From positions 140,575 through 204,574 of the forward strand of contig NZ_BAKJ01000002.1 of NCBI RefSeq assembly GCF_000614125.1: a stretch of DNA of 64,000 nt. Direction: 5' to 3'. This document shows positions 27,477 through 36,985 of the stretch, in pieces (position 1 is the first letter of the stretch; each line of letters begins with the position of its first letter). The translations under genes and the position numbers were made by a program. The notes under the pieces were generated by a model. That model saw only the letters and a list, made by a program, of their open reading frames with translations. It made no database searches and was not told the DNA's origin. The DNA comes from Bacteroides rodentium JCM 16496 (lineage in GTDB: Bacteria > Bacteroidota > Bacteroidia > Bacteroidales > Bacteroidaceae).

Positions 27477-30400
27477 CTATTTTGTATATTGTTCAATCTC
27501 CGGTTCTGCATCCGAGTTGTCCACATCTTCCCACTCCATCGGCTTGAATTTCTCCTGCAGGTACTGGAATGCCACGAACAGTGCGGGCACTATGAAGATT
27601 TGCAGAATCATACCGATTAACATACCGCCGATGGCAGACGTACCCAGCGTACGGTTACCGTTGGCGCCCGCACCGGAAGCAAACATCAGCGGAAGCAGGC
27701 CGACAATCATTGCCAATGACGTCATCAAGATAGGACGCAGACGGGCTGCGGCACCCAATACGGCTGCCCAGGTGATGCTCATACCCATTCTGCGACGTTC
27801 GAGGGCAAACTCTACAATCAAAATGGCATTCTTGGCCAACAGACCCATCAACATGATGAGGGCAATCTGCATATAGATGTCATTGGACATCGTGCCCAGA
27901 ATCATCTTCAGTGCCGGGATGCTGCCCAATGCACCTATACCGCCTACGAATATAAAGCTACCCAGCAGACCGAACGGTACGGACAGCAATACGGATAAAG
28001 GCAGGATGTAACTTTCGTACTGGGCACTCAGCAACAGATAAACGAATACGAAGCACAGTATGAAGATGAGTCCCGTAGTGCTGCCACTCGTTTCGGCCTC
28101 TTCACGCGCCATACCTCCCAGCTCGTAACCGAAACCGGCAGGCAGATTTTCTTGTGCCACTTCGGCAATGGCTTGCAGGGCCTGACCGGAAGTGTAGCCT
28201 GATGCGGGAGCCACCATTACCTTCATGGAGGTGTAGAGATTGAAACGGCTGATGACGTCAGGACCATATACTTTCTTGATGGAGATGAACTGCGTGATAG
28301 GTGCCATCTCGTTGCCGTTGCGCACCTTGATGCTTTGCAGTGTTTCCATATTCTTGGTAGCGTCAGGTTCGGCTTGCACCATTACGCGGTACATCTTACC
28401 GAAGCTGTTGAAGTTGGAAGCATACAAACCACCGTAATATCCCTGCAAGGTAGTCAGAATGGCACTGGGGCTGATGCCGGCTTTCTTACAAGCGGCAGCG
28501 TCAATGTCCAGCTGGTATTGCGGGAAGTGGGGGTTGAAGGAGGTCTTGGCAGAGTTGATTTCCGGACGTGTTTCCAGGGCAGCAGTATAGTTGTTCACCA
28601 CGTTGAAGAAGTGGTCCAAATCACCACCCGTCTTGTCCTGCATGTTCAACTCGATGTCGCTTGAAGCCGAGTAACCCGGAATCATAGGCGGCGCGAAGAA
28701 CAGTACCTGTGCTTCCTTGATAATCTTTTGGGCACGCATGTACAAAGTGGCGTACACAATCGTGGAGTTCTGCATCGTGGAGCGTTCTTCCCAGTTCTTC
28801 AGCTTGATGATGAGCGAACCGTAGGAGGGACCTTGACCGCCCAAGAAGCTATAACCCGAGATAACGGTACGCGACTCTACGGCAGGGTCTGCGGCAACCA
28901 AACTGTCCACACGGTTCAAAATCTCTTGTGCGCGTTCTTGTGAAGTGCCCGGAGGCAGTGTCACAGCACCCATGATGGTACCGGTGTCTTCGTTGGGCAC
29001 CATACCGGTCGGGGTTATCTGCATGAATATGCCCAACAGTACGATAGAGCCGATAACCAGTCCTGCCGACAGCCAGCGTTTCTGGATGAAGAACAGCACT
29101 CGTTTCTTATACTTGCCCAGGATACCGTTGTATGAGTCATTGAAGGACTGTTTGAACTTGTCGGTAGTCATACCTGCCAACGCCAGCACACTGATGATAA
29201 TCATCAAGCTGCACAGAAGGGGGTGTTCGCTGAAGCTGAACAGACCGAAAATCATGCCCAGAATAGCTATCGTCACGAAGAGCAGCGTAATACCCGGACG
29301 CATCAACCGACCGAGAGAGTCGGCATAGCGGGCAATCATAATCTTGCGGGCTTCCTTGGCGGCAACGCCTACACGCTCTTTCAGACTTTCGTGTCCACCG
29401 TTGTGAGGTTTCAGGAAGATGGCGCACAGCGCGGGACTCAGGGTCAAGGCATTCAAAGCCGAGAAACCGATGGCAATCGCCATGGTCAAACCGAACTGAC
29501 GGTAGAAAGTACCTGCCGTACCTCCCATGAAGCTCACGGGGACAAATACGGACATCATGACCAGCGTAATGGAGACGATAGCGCCGCCCAACTCACTCAT
29601 GGCATCGATGGAAGCTGTACGGGCCGATTTGTAACCCTGGTCCAGCTTGGCATGGACACCCTCGACGACAACGATGGCATCATCGACCACAATCGCAATG
29701 GCAAGCACCATGGCCGAAAGGGTCAGCAAGTTGATACTGAAGCCAATCAGTTTCAATACAAAGAAGGTGGCAATCAATGCCACGGGAATGGCGATGGCGG
29801 GAATCAACGTGGAACGCATGTCTTGCAGGAAGATATACACTACGATGAACACCAGGATAAAGGCTTCAATCAATGTCTTGATTACCTCATGTATGGAGGC
29901 GAAGAGGAAGTCGTTGGCACTCTGTGCAATGTTTATCTTCAAGCCGGCGGGCAGTTTGCTGGAATAGTCGTCCAGCAGGGCCTCGATATCCGAGATGGTC
30001 TGCGTGGCATTACTGCCTGCCATCTGGAAAATGATACAACTCACGGCTTTATGCCCGTTTACCATATTGTTGAATCCGTATGACAGACGGCCCAGCTCTA
30101 CACTTGCTACGTCCTTCAGGCGGAGTATTTCACCGTTCTCCAAAGCCTTGATGACAATGTTCTCGAACTCCGTAGCCTGTTGCAGACGTCCTTTGTAACG
30201 CAGGGTATACTGGTAGGTTTGGTTACCGCGCTCACCCAACTGGCCGGGAGCTGCTTCGATGTTCTGTTCGCTCAAGGCGGCAACCACATCGTTGGGGATA
30301 AGTTTGTATTGGGCCATTACATCGGGCTTCAGCCAGATGCGCATGGAGTAGTCTTGTCCCAGCACCATGGCATCACCTACACCGTTGATACGTTTCACCT

Positions 30401-30896
30401 CAGGGATAAGGTTGATGTTGGCGTAGTTTTCCAAGAACTCGATGTTGTACTGGTCTTTCTCATCATAGATGGAGAATACCATCAACATGGAGGTCTGACG
30501 CTTACGGGTGGTTACACCGATTTTGGTAACTTCGGCAGGCAGCAAGCCTTGCGCCATGGAAACGCGGTTCTGCACGTTTACCGCTGCCATATCGGGGTCG
30601 GTACCTTGCTTGAAGTAGATGGAGATGTCGCCCGAACCGCTGTTGGTGGCGCTCGAACTCATATACATCATATTTTCCACACCGTTAATCTGGTCCTCCA
30701 GCGGAGCGATAACGGAGTTAAGCACCGTTTGAGCATTGGCACCTTGGTAAGTCGCACTTACCGATACGGTGGGAGGTGCAATGTCCGGGTATTGGGTGAT
30801 AGGCAAGGTAGCCAGACCAATAACTCCTAAGATTACTATCAGGATGGAAATTACCGTTGATAGTACCGGACGGTTAATAAATCTATCTAGTTTCAT
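27477..30896 (-). CDS. RND family inner-membrane efflux pump (AcrB/HAE1 type)
   Basis: Proton-driven trimeric pump that exports hydrophobic drugs, bile salts or dyes through the adaptor and outer-membrane channel. It is 1,139 residues, about 90 more than AcrB. It has the N-terminal helix (FINRPVLSTVISILIVILGV), periplasmic porter domains and the proton relay Asp-Asp in helix 4 (VLAIAIVVDDAIVVVEG). The second half repeats this topology up to FVAFQYLQEKFKPMEWED. Order on the minus strand is adaptor, pump, channel with short gaps, a standard tripartite operon. The substrate cannot be deduced. Confidence 0.95.
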   Translation of the reverse strand: MKLDRFINRPVLSTVISILIVILGVIGLATLPITQYPDIAPPTVSVSATYQGANAQTVLNSVIAPLEDQINGVENMMYMSSSATNSGSGDISIYFKQGTDPDMAAVNVQNRVSMAQGLLPAEVTKIGVTTRKRQTSMLMVFSIYDEKDQYNIEFLENYANINLIPEVKRINGVGDAMVLGQDYSMRIWLKPDVMAQYKLIPNDVVAALSEQNIEAAPGQLGERGNQTYQYTLRYKGRLQQATEFENIVIKALENGEILRLKDVASVELGRLSYGFNNMVNGHKAVSCIIFQMAGSNATQTISDIEALLDDYSSKLPAGLKINIAQSANDFLFASIHEVIKTLIEAFILVFIVVYIFLQDMRSTLIPAIAIPVALIATFFVLKLIGFSINLLTLSAMVLAIAIVVDDAIVVVEGVHAKLDQGYKSARTASIDAMSELGGAIVSITLVMMSVFVPVSFMGGTAGTFYRQFGLTMAIAIGFSALNALTLSPALCAIFLKPHNGGHESLKERVGVAAKEARKIMIARYADSLGRLMRPGITLLFVTIAILGMIFGLFSFSEHPLLCSLMIIISVLALAGMTTDKFKQSFNDSYNGILGKYKKRVLFFIQKRWLSAGLVIGSIVLLGIFMQITPTGMVPNEDTGTIMGAVTLPPGTSQERAQEILNRVDSLVAADPAVESRTVISGYSFLGGQGPSYGSLIIKLKNWEERSTMQNSTIVYATLYMRAQKIIKEAQVLFFAPPMIPGYSASSDIELNMQDKTGGDLDHFFNVVNNYTAALETRPEINSAKTSFNPHFPQYQLDIDAAACKKAGISPSAILTTLQGYYGGLYASNFNSFGKMYRVMVQAEPDATKNMETLQSIKVRNGNEMAPITQFISIKKVYGPDVISRFNLYTSMKVMVAPASGYTSGQALQAIAEVAQENLPAGFGYELGGMAREEAETSGSTTGLIFILCFVFVYLLLSAQYESYILPLSVLLSVPFGLLGSFIFVGGIGALGSIPALKMILGTMSNDIYMQIALIMLMGLLAKNAILIVEFALERRRMGMSITWAAVLGAAARLRPILMTSLAMIVGLLPLMFASGAGANGNRTLGTSAIGGMLIGMILQIFIVPALFVAFQYLQEKFKPMEWEDVDNSDAEPEIEQYTK

Positions 30897-30950
30897 TTCA
30901 TGAACAATTAAGGAATTAAAAATTGAAGAATTTTTTTATTTTTCATTCTT

Positions 30951-32126
30951 TCATTGAAACGCAGTCTGAATATTACCTTCTTTCTGGTCTTTCAGAGCCT
31001 TCTGGTATTCGGCTTCCTTTTCGGCAGGCGTGATGGGCGTGATGGACTGTCCGTCTTTCAGGTTCTGTACTCCTTCGATAACGATTTTATCGCCTGCTTT
31101 CAAACCTTCCGTCACGTAATAATACTTGCCGTCGTCTAAGCTGAACACTTTCACTTCGGTATTTTTCAGCGTATTGTCCGGTTGCAGTACGAAAACGAAC
31201 TGCTTGTCCTGGATTTCGGTAGTGGCGGACTGTGGAATCATGATGATATCATGCAGCGGGTTGGGGAATACCACATTACCGGTGCTTCCGCTACGCAACA
31301 CGTTGTGCTTGTTGGGGAAGAGGGCACGCATAGTTACCGAACCGGTAGTCTGGTCGATGACTCCGCTGATTGTCTCCACGCGGCCACTGTCGGCATACAT
31401 GGTTCCGTCGATGAGCTGCAACTGTACATCCGGCATCTTTTCCAGAATTTCCTTGATGCTGCCGCCTTCACGAATCTGTGACAAAAGTTGGCGTTCGGTC
31501 ATGGAGAAATAGGCGTACATTTCGGAGATGTCGGCAACGGTAGTCAGCGGGCTGGCTACGGAAGGACTTACCAAACTACCCACGCGGTAGGGAATGCTAC
31601 CTACTACACCGTCACTGGGGCTGGTTACACTGGTGTATGACAAGTTGTTCTTGGCATTGACCAATTGGGCATTGGCTTGTGCCAGTTGTGCCTTTGTCTG
31701 TGCCAGCTGGTTTTCGGCCATTTGCAAATCGTAGTCACTGATGATGTTTTTCTTGTTCAGTTCACGTTTGTTGTTTACAGTCAGTTCTTGTGTGTTTACG
31801 GCAGCTTTGGCTGTTTCAACAGCAGCTTTGGCCGAATTTACGGCTGCCTGATACTGTACGGGGTCTATGCTGAACAAAACTTGTCCTTTGCGCACTGTTG
31901 CGCCTTCGTCCACGTGCAATTTTGTGATGAAACCGCTTACCATCGGGCGGATTTCTACATCTTGTTTACCCTTGATAGTAGCAGGGTAGCTGTTTGTCAA
32001 GTTGGCAGTGGTAGTTTTTGCCTCAATCACTGCAAATTCGGGAGCTTTGCCCGTTCCTTTGTCGCCTTGTCCGCAACTGCTGAGCAGTGCCAGGCAACAT
32101 GCCAATAATACTAATCTACTCTTCAT
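30951..32126 (-). CDS. RND efflux periplasmic adaptor (membrane fusion protein)
   Basis: AcrA-like lipoprotein linking pump and outer-membrane channel. The signal peptide ends at a lipobox LLSSC (Cys18). The barrel-sandwich/lipoyl half VSGFITKLHVDEGATVRKG is at about residues 65-85. The alpha-hairpin is rich in Ala/Gln repeats (AENQLAQTKAQLAQANAQLV), followed by SPSDGVVGSIPYRVGSLV and the membrane-proximal domain with VTEGLKAGDKIVIEGVQNL. Length 391 residues. It is the first gene of the operon; dyads at 32230-32257 and 32314-32330 upstream are candidate operators. Confidence 0.94.
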   Translation of the reverse strand: MKSRLVLLACCLALLSSCGQGDKGTGKAPEFAVIEAKTTTANLTNSYPATIKGKQDVEIRPMVSGFITKLHVDEGATVRKGQVLFSIDPVQYQAAVNSAKAAVETAKAAVNTQELTVNNKRELNKKNIISDYDLQMAENQLAQTKAQLAQANAQLVNAKNNLSYTSVTSPSDGVVGSIPYRVGSLVSPSVASPLTTVADISEMYAYFSMTERQLLSQIREGGSIKEILEKMPDVQLQLIDGTMYADSGRVETISGVIDQTTGSVTMRALFPNKHNVLRSGSTGNVVFPNPLHDIIMIPQSATTEIQDKQFVFVLQPDNTLKNTEVKVFSLDDGKYYYVTEGLKAGDKIVIEGVQNLKDGQSITPITPAEKEAEYQKALKDQKEGNIQTAFQ

Positions 32127-32229
32127 ACTCTTTTTTTGTTCTCTGTATAATTTTATATTCTTCTTTTTTTCGATTTTTGAAAGGCGTTTTTTGTGTGCAA
32201 TTCATGATTTAGAAATAAGGCAGGAAAAA

Positions 32230-32257
32230 GAAAACTGAATACTCCTATTCAGTTTTC
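32230..32257. promoter_or_regulatory. 12-bp perfect inverted repeat upstream of the efflux operon
   Basis: GAAAACTGAATA and TATTCAGTTTTC are separated by CTCC. The repeat lies about 105-130 bp upstream of the adaptor ATG and 180 bp upstream of the divergent lipoprotein gene. It could be an operator or a leader hairpin. Confidence 0.5.
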
Positions 32258-32313
32258 GTCTGCAAAAATATTCTTTTCTTAGTATATAAGGTGTGAAACA
32301 CTTCCTTTTTTAA

Positions 32314-32330
32314 CTATGTTTCATACATAG
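32314..32330. promoter_or_regulatory. Short dyad CTATGT-n5-ACATAG in the divergent promoter region
   Basis: The 6-bp arms are perfect. With the dyad at 32230 it occupies the 283-bp region between the efflux operon and the lipoprotein gene. It is a possible repressor site; no regulator gene is adjacent. Confidence 0.35.
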
Positions 32331-32397
32331 ATGAGAACGAAAGGACATTTTTTGATTAAAATACTGTAAAGCATACCGCTAATTGGCAGATAACCTT

Positions 32398-32405
32398 TAT
32401 TTTTG
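32398..32405 (+). promoter_or_regulatory. -7 element that decides the start of the Ig-like lipoprotein
   Basis: TATTTTTG matches TAnnTTTG and predicts transcription from about 32412. That is downstream of the ATG at 32410, which favours the ATG at 32437 as the translation start. Confidence 0.5.
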
Positions 32406-32436
32406 CAGCATGTTAGAACGTAAACGCCATACTAAA

Positions 32437-34392
32437 ATGAAGCCGCTTTTCCGCAGGTTGTTGGGGGGTGTTGCCATCGCTGTCGCGCTGTATTCTTGTG
32501 CCAGTGTGGGCCGCATTGAAGGAGGACCTTATGATGAGACTCCTCCGCGTTTCATTTCCGGTACTCCCATGCCCGGTGCACTCCATCACAATAAAAATAA
32601 ACTTTCCATTGAGTTCGACGAATTTATCAAGCTTGACAAGCCGAATGAGAAGATTGTAATATCCCCTCCGCAGGTGCAGCAGCCCGAAATTAAGTCTAAT
32701 GGGAAGAAGGTGGTCATCACCTTGCAGGATACATTGAAATCCAATACCACTTATACATTTGATTTTGGTGATGCCATCCAGGATAATAATGAGGGGAATC
32801 CCTTGGAGAATTTCTTCTATTCTTTCTCTACGGGCGACCGTCTCGACTCTATGGCTGTGGCCGGTACAGTACTGAATGCGGCCAATCTTGAACCGGTGAA
32901 AGGAATGCTGGTCGGTCTGCATGCCAATCTGGCCGACTCCGCTTTTACCAAACTTCCTTTTGAGCGGGTGGGGCGTACGGACAGTCGCGGACGCTTCTCT
33001 ATCCGTGGAGTGGCTCCCGGCAAGTATCGCATTTATGCCTTGCAGGATGCCGACCAGAATTTTGCCTATTCCCAGCCGACGGAAGTGATAGCTTTCAATG
33101 ACTCTATCATCATTCCTTCTATGGAAGAGCGCATGCGCCAGGATACGACCTGGATAGACTCGCTGACAGTAGATACGATTGTAGAACGTCAATATACCCA
33201 CTACCTGCCGGATGATGTCCTGCTGCGTGCTTTCAAGGAGCTTTCCTTCTCGCAACGTTTCTTGAAGGCCGAACGGTTGACTCCGGAGAAGTTCTCGCTT
33301 TATTTCACTGCTCCGGCAGACACGTTGCCTTTATTGAAAGGATTGAACTTTAATGAGGAAGATGCGTTTGTTATAGAACAGCCCACCGGTAGGAACGATA
33401 CGATTCATTATTGGATAAAGGATTCTCTGCTCTATAAGCAGGATTCCCTGAAAATGAGTATCACCTATTTGTATACGGATAGCTTGAAACAACTGGTACC
33501 CCGTACCGATACTTTGAATGTGCTGGCGAAGTTGACATACGACAAGCAGCAGAAACAGAAGCAGGAAGCGAAGGAAAAGGAACGGAAAGAGCGTGAGAAG
33601 AAAAAGAAGAAGTTGAAGGAAGGTGAGGTGGAAGAGCCCGAACCGACGGAATTCCTGGCTGTAGATGTGTATGCCCCTTCTGCAATCGATGTATATGATT
33701 ATCTTACTCTGTCGTTTACGGAGCCGGTGGCAAGCATAGATACCGCCGCTTTCCATCTGAAACTGAAAGTGGACTCGTTGTGGCAGGATATCCCGTTCGA
33801 CTTTATGCGCGACTCTTTGGACTTGAAGCGTTATAATCTGTTTGCCGAATGGGCACCCGGCGAAAGCTATGCATTTGAAGTGGATTCTGCTGCCATACGC
33901 GGGTTGTACGGGTTGTCCTCCGACAAGATAAAGAAGGACTTCAAGGCCAAAAAGCTGGAAGAGTACGGGCAGATATTCTTTAATGTGCATGGAGCGGACT
34001 CTCTGGCTTTTGTGGAACTGCTGGACGGTCAGGACAAAGTGCTGCGCACGGTGCCGGTGTTGGATGGAAAAGCCGATTTCTATTTCCTCAATCCGGGCAA
34101 ATATGGAGCGCGGCTGATAAATGATACGAATGGAAATGGCGTCTGGGATACGGGAAACTATGCCGAGAAGCGCCAGCCTGAAATGGTTTACTATTATCCG
34201 ATGGTTCTGGAGCTTAAAGCGAACTTTGATTTGACCCAGGAATGGGATATTAAGGCCAAGTCTCTGGATAGGCAGAAACCGGATGAACTAAAAAAACAAA
34301 AACCAGATGAAGAAAAGAAAAAGCAAAACAGGAACAAAAATAACCGCAGTGGCAATAGCAGCCGCAACAGTGGTAGGGGCCATAGCTATTAG
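32437..34392 (+). CDS. Ig-like-domain lipoprotein of unknown function
   Basis: Large envelope lipoprotein (651 residues from 32437). The signal peptide MKPLFRRLLGGVAIAVALYS is followed by the lipobox Cys. An N-terminal bacterial Ig-like domain (residues about 25-125) has PPRFISGTPMPGA, LSIEFDEFIKL and TYTFDFGDAIQDNNEGNPL. A prealbumin-like/carboxypeptidase-regulatory segment follows (TDSRGRFSIRGVAPGKYRIY). A very basic and acidic low-complexity stretch (about 385-415) lies before a second beta region, and the C-terminus is Lys/Asn/Ser-rich. The next gene overlaps its 3' end by 86 bp. Widespread in Bacteroides but of unknown role; a structural or surface function is likely. Confidence 0.82.
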   Translation: MKPLFRRLLGGVAIAVALYSCASVGRIEGGPYDETPPRFISGTPMPGALHHNKNKLSIEFDEFIKLDKPNEKIVISPPQVQQPEIKSNGKKVVITLQDTLKSNTTYTFDFGDAIQDNNEGNPLENFFYSFSTGDRLDSMAVAGTVLNAANLEPVKGMLVGLHANLADSAFTKLPFERVGRTDSRGRFSIRGVAPGKYRIYALQDADQNFAYSQPTEVIAFNDSIIIPSMEERMRQDTTWIDSLTVDTIVERQYTHYLPDDVLLRAFKELSFSQRFLKAERLTPEKFSLYFTAPADTLPLLKGLNFNEEDAFVIEQPTGRNDTIHYWIKDSLLYKQDSLKMSITYLYTDSLKQLVPRTDTLNVLAKLTYDKQQKQKQEAKEKERKEREKKKKKLKEGEVEEPEPTEFLAVDVYAPSAIDVYDYLTLSFTEPVASIDTAAFHLKLKVDSLWQDIPFDFMRDSLDLKRYNLFAEWAPGESYAFEVDSAAIRGLYGLSSDKIKKDFKAKKLEEYGQIFFNVHGADSLAFVELLDGQDKVLRTVPVLDGKADFYFLNPGKYGARLINDTNGNGVWDTGNYAEKRQPEMVYYYPMVLELKANFDLTQEWDIKAKSLDRQKPDELKKQKPDEEKKKQNRNKNNRSGNSSRNSGRGHSY

Positions 34393-35219
34393 GCGGAAGC
34401 AATTGTTTATTCTATTGATGGTGGGAGCGGTCTGCTTGGGAGCCTCCCAGTCTGTTCAGGCCCAATGTACTGCAAAGAATGAAGCTTTCCAGTCGGGCGA
34501 GCATGTCATGTACGATTTATATTTCAATTGGAAGTTCATTTGGAAAAAGGTGGGGCTGGCAAGCCTCACTACCAATGCCACGACTTACCATTCCGAGCCT
34601 GCATTCCGCTTTAACCTGCTTTGTGTAGGCAGTAAAAAGACCGATTTTTTCTTCAAGATGCGTGATACGCTGACTTGTTATGTCAGTGATAGGTTGGAGC
34701 CGCTCTACTTCCGTAAAGCGGCGGAGGAGGGAAGCCGCCATACGGTGGACGAGGCCTGGTTCTCCTACTCGGACGGACTGGCGAATGTAAAGCAGAGACG
34801 CACTTGGCACAATCCCGTGCGTGAGGCTCAGGAGATGGAATACAGTGATAGTCGCTGCATCTTCGATATGTTGAGTATTTTGGCGCAGGCGCGCTCATAC
34901 GACCCTAAAGACTACAAGGTGGGGCAGAAGATACTCTTTCCCATGGCCACGGGACGCAAGGTGGAAGAGCAGACGTTGATTTACCGCGGCAAGGAGGAGA
35001 TCGAGGCAAATAACGACACCGTTTACCGCTGCTTGGTATTCTCTTTCGTAGAGTACAAGAAAGGTAAGGAGAAGGAGGTCATTACCTTCTTCGTATCCGA
35101 TGATAAGAACCACCTTCCATTCGCCTGGACATGTATTTGAATTTCGGCTCGGCCAAGGCATTCTTCAAGAGTGTCCGGGGTAACCGCTATCCGATGACGT
35201 CTGTGGTAAGGAAAAAGTG
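34307..35219 (+). CDS. DUF3108 family envelope protein (one frameshift)
   Basis: Exported protein of about 304 residues. The N-terminus has a basic start and hydrophobic segments ending at SVQAQ, consistent with a signal peptide. The DUF3108 beta-rich body follows (GEHVMYDLYFNWKFIWKKVG, CYVSDRLEPLYFRK, DMLSILAQARSYD). One C is missing near 35117: correction joins DDKNHLP to IRLDMYLNFGSAKAFF and the natural end VVRKK at 35219. The start at 34307 overlaps the previous gene by 86 bp; a later start cannot be excluded. Its function is unknown. Its 3' end overlaps the convergent thioesterase gene by 55 bp. Confidence 0.8.
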
Positions 35220-35608
35220 ATGTTATCCCCTTTTCTAAATACACTGGATTCGAAAGTGGCAATCAGTTTCCCTTCCTGGTTGGTGACGTCAATCTGGTAA
35301 TATCCGGTGGTGCGACCGATGTAGCGTTCGCGTGCTTCGGCATACAGCACATCGCCCAGTCCGCTACTGCGCAGGAAGGTGATATTGGACGAAAGAGAGA
35401 AGGCCAGTGTTCCGTGGGAGTTGGCTGCTGCAGCCAGTGCCAGGTCGGCAAGGGTGAAGATGGCACCCCCTTGCGTGCGGCCTCCCGCATTGAGATGCTC
35501 TGCTGTGATAACCAGGCGTGCCTTGCTGTATCCTTCCTTTATTTCTATCAGTTCTACGCCTGCATTCGTGGCGAAGCGGTCGTCCTTAAAAAACTCTTGT
35601 GCGGTCAT
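35165..35608 (-). CDS. PaaI-like hotdog-fold thioesterase
   Basis: Cytoplasmic acyl-CoA thioesterase of the PaaI/hotdog family (147 residues). The active-site region HLNAGGRTQGGAIFTLADLA (about residues 38-57) has the Asp of the PaaI type. NSHGTLAFSLSSNITFLRS and AEARERYIGRTTGYYQIDVT form the remaining strands. The C-terminal 18 residues are encoded in the overlap with the convergent DUF3108 gene and look less conserved. The substrate is not predictable; phenylacetyl-CoA or other aromatic thioesters are known for relatives. Confidence 0.85.
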   Translation of the reverse strand: MTAQEFFKDDRFATNAGVELIEIKEGYSKARLVITAEHLNAGGRTQGGAIFTLADLALAAAANSHGTLAFSLSSNITFLRSSGLGDVLYAEARERYIGRTTGYYQIDVTNQEGKLIATFESSVFRKGDNITFSLPQTSSDSGYPGHS

Positions 35609-35735
35609 GGGAAGTAATGATTAATAGTTGATGATTAATGATTAATAGGTGGAAAATATGTGTTTCCGGACGCAAAAGTAACGATTTTAGCCATTAATTG
35701 AATTATTTAGGCGGGTCAAATCTGTACACTTGTCC

Positions 35736-35743
35736 TACTTTTG
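35736..35743 (+). promoter_or_regulatory. -7 element of the GH88/sulfatase operon
   Basis: TACTTTTG matches TAnnTTTG, 44 bp before the ATG at 35787, giving a leader of about 37 nt. Confidence 0.55.
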
Positions 35744-35786
35744 CAGCAGGAAAAATCATAAACTCTTAATAAATAAATCCCTTATT

Positions 35787-36985
35787 ATGAAAACAGTCCT
35801 CACTACATTGGGAATCTCCCTCCTTGTATTGGCAGGTTGCGCAGGGCAAAAGCAGGCTGAAAGCAACTTTATCCAAGAAAACATTGATAATGCTGTGGCT
35901 CAGGAGACAATTCAGACAGACATTATCGAGAAATCCGGTAAAATCCTTAATCCCCGCACCATTGATAAGGATGGGAACATTGTCTATGTGCCTATCGACG
36001 ATTGGTGTTCCGGTTTCTTTCCCGGTAATATCTGGCATATGTACGAGTTGACCGGTGACCAGAAGTGGCTGCCGCTGGCAGAGAAGTATACCGAGGATTT
36101 GGATTCGGTACAATACCTTACCTGGCATCATGATGTGGGCTTTATGATTGGCAGCAGCTACCTGAACGGATACCGTTTTGCGGGTAAGGAAGAGTACAAG
36201 CCGGTCATCATACAGACGGCCAAATCGTTGTCTACCCGTTTCCGCCCTGCAGCAGGCGTACTTCAGTCATGGGATGCAGACAAGGGGTGGCAGGCTGAAC
36301 GTGGTTGGAAATGTCCCGTTATCATTGATAATATGATGAACCTCGAGCTACTGTTCGAAGCTTCCAAGCTGTCCGGCGACTCTACTTTCTACAACATAGC
36401 CCGGAAGCATGCCGATACGACTATGGCTAACCATTTCCGTGAGGACAACAGCTGCTATCATGTGGTGGATTATGATCCCGAAACCGGTGAAGTCCGTAAG
36501 AGACAGACTGCACAAGCTATGCCGATGAGTCTGCTTGGGCACGTGGACAAGCCTGGGCCTTGTACGGCTATACCATGTGCTATCGCTATACACACGATGC
36601 CAAATATCTGGAGCAGGCTGAAAAGGTATACAACTTTATCTTCAACAACAAGAATCTTCCGGAAGACTTGGTTCCCTATTGGGATTTCGACGCCCCCAAT
36701 ATCCCGAATGAACCTCGCGATGCTTCGGCAGCTGCCTGCACGGCGTCTGCCCTTTACGAGCTGAGCACTTATCTGCCGGATAAGGGATACAAGGAAACCG
36801 CCGACCGGATTATGGAAAGCCTTGCTTCTCCTTCCTACCGTGCCAAGGTAGGTACCAACGGCAACTTCATCCTGATGCACTCTGTGGGCAGTATTCCTCA
36901 CGGTGCGGAGATTGATGTACCGCTGAACTATGCCGACTATTACTTCCTGGAAGGATTGATGCGTAAAAGAGACTTGGAAAAATGA
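35787..36985 (+). CDS. GH88 unsaturated glucuronyl hydrolase, lipoprotein (one frameshift)
   Basis: Hydrolyses 4,5-unsaturated uronic acid from the non-reducing end of disaccharides left by polysaccharide lyases acting on glycosaminoglycans. The signal peptide ends at LAGC (residues 1-17). The alpha6/alpha6 barrel shows DDWCSGFFPGNIWHMYELTG, YLTWHHDVGFMIGSSYLNGY, WKCPVIIDNMMNLELL, AWARGQAWALYGYTM and PNEPRDASAAACTASALYEL. Catalytic aspartates are expected in HHDVGF and VIIDNMM. One base (probably G) is missing near 36515; the rest is continuous. Corrected length is about 399 residues. The sulfatase ATG overlaps the stop by 4 bp, so the two are translationally coupled. Confidence 0.93.

Noticed and set aside
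29223..30083. 286-codon plus-strand frame opposite the RND pump
   Set aside because: Composition rich in His, Gln and Gly reflects reverse reading of the pump gene; no motifs.
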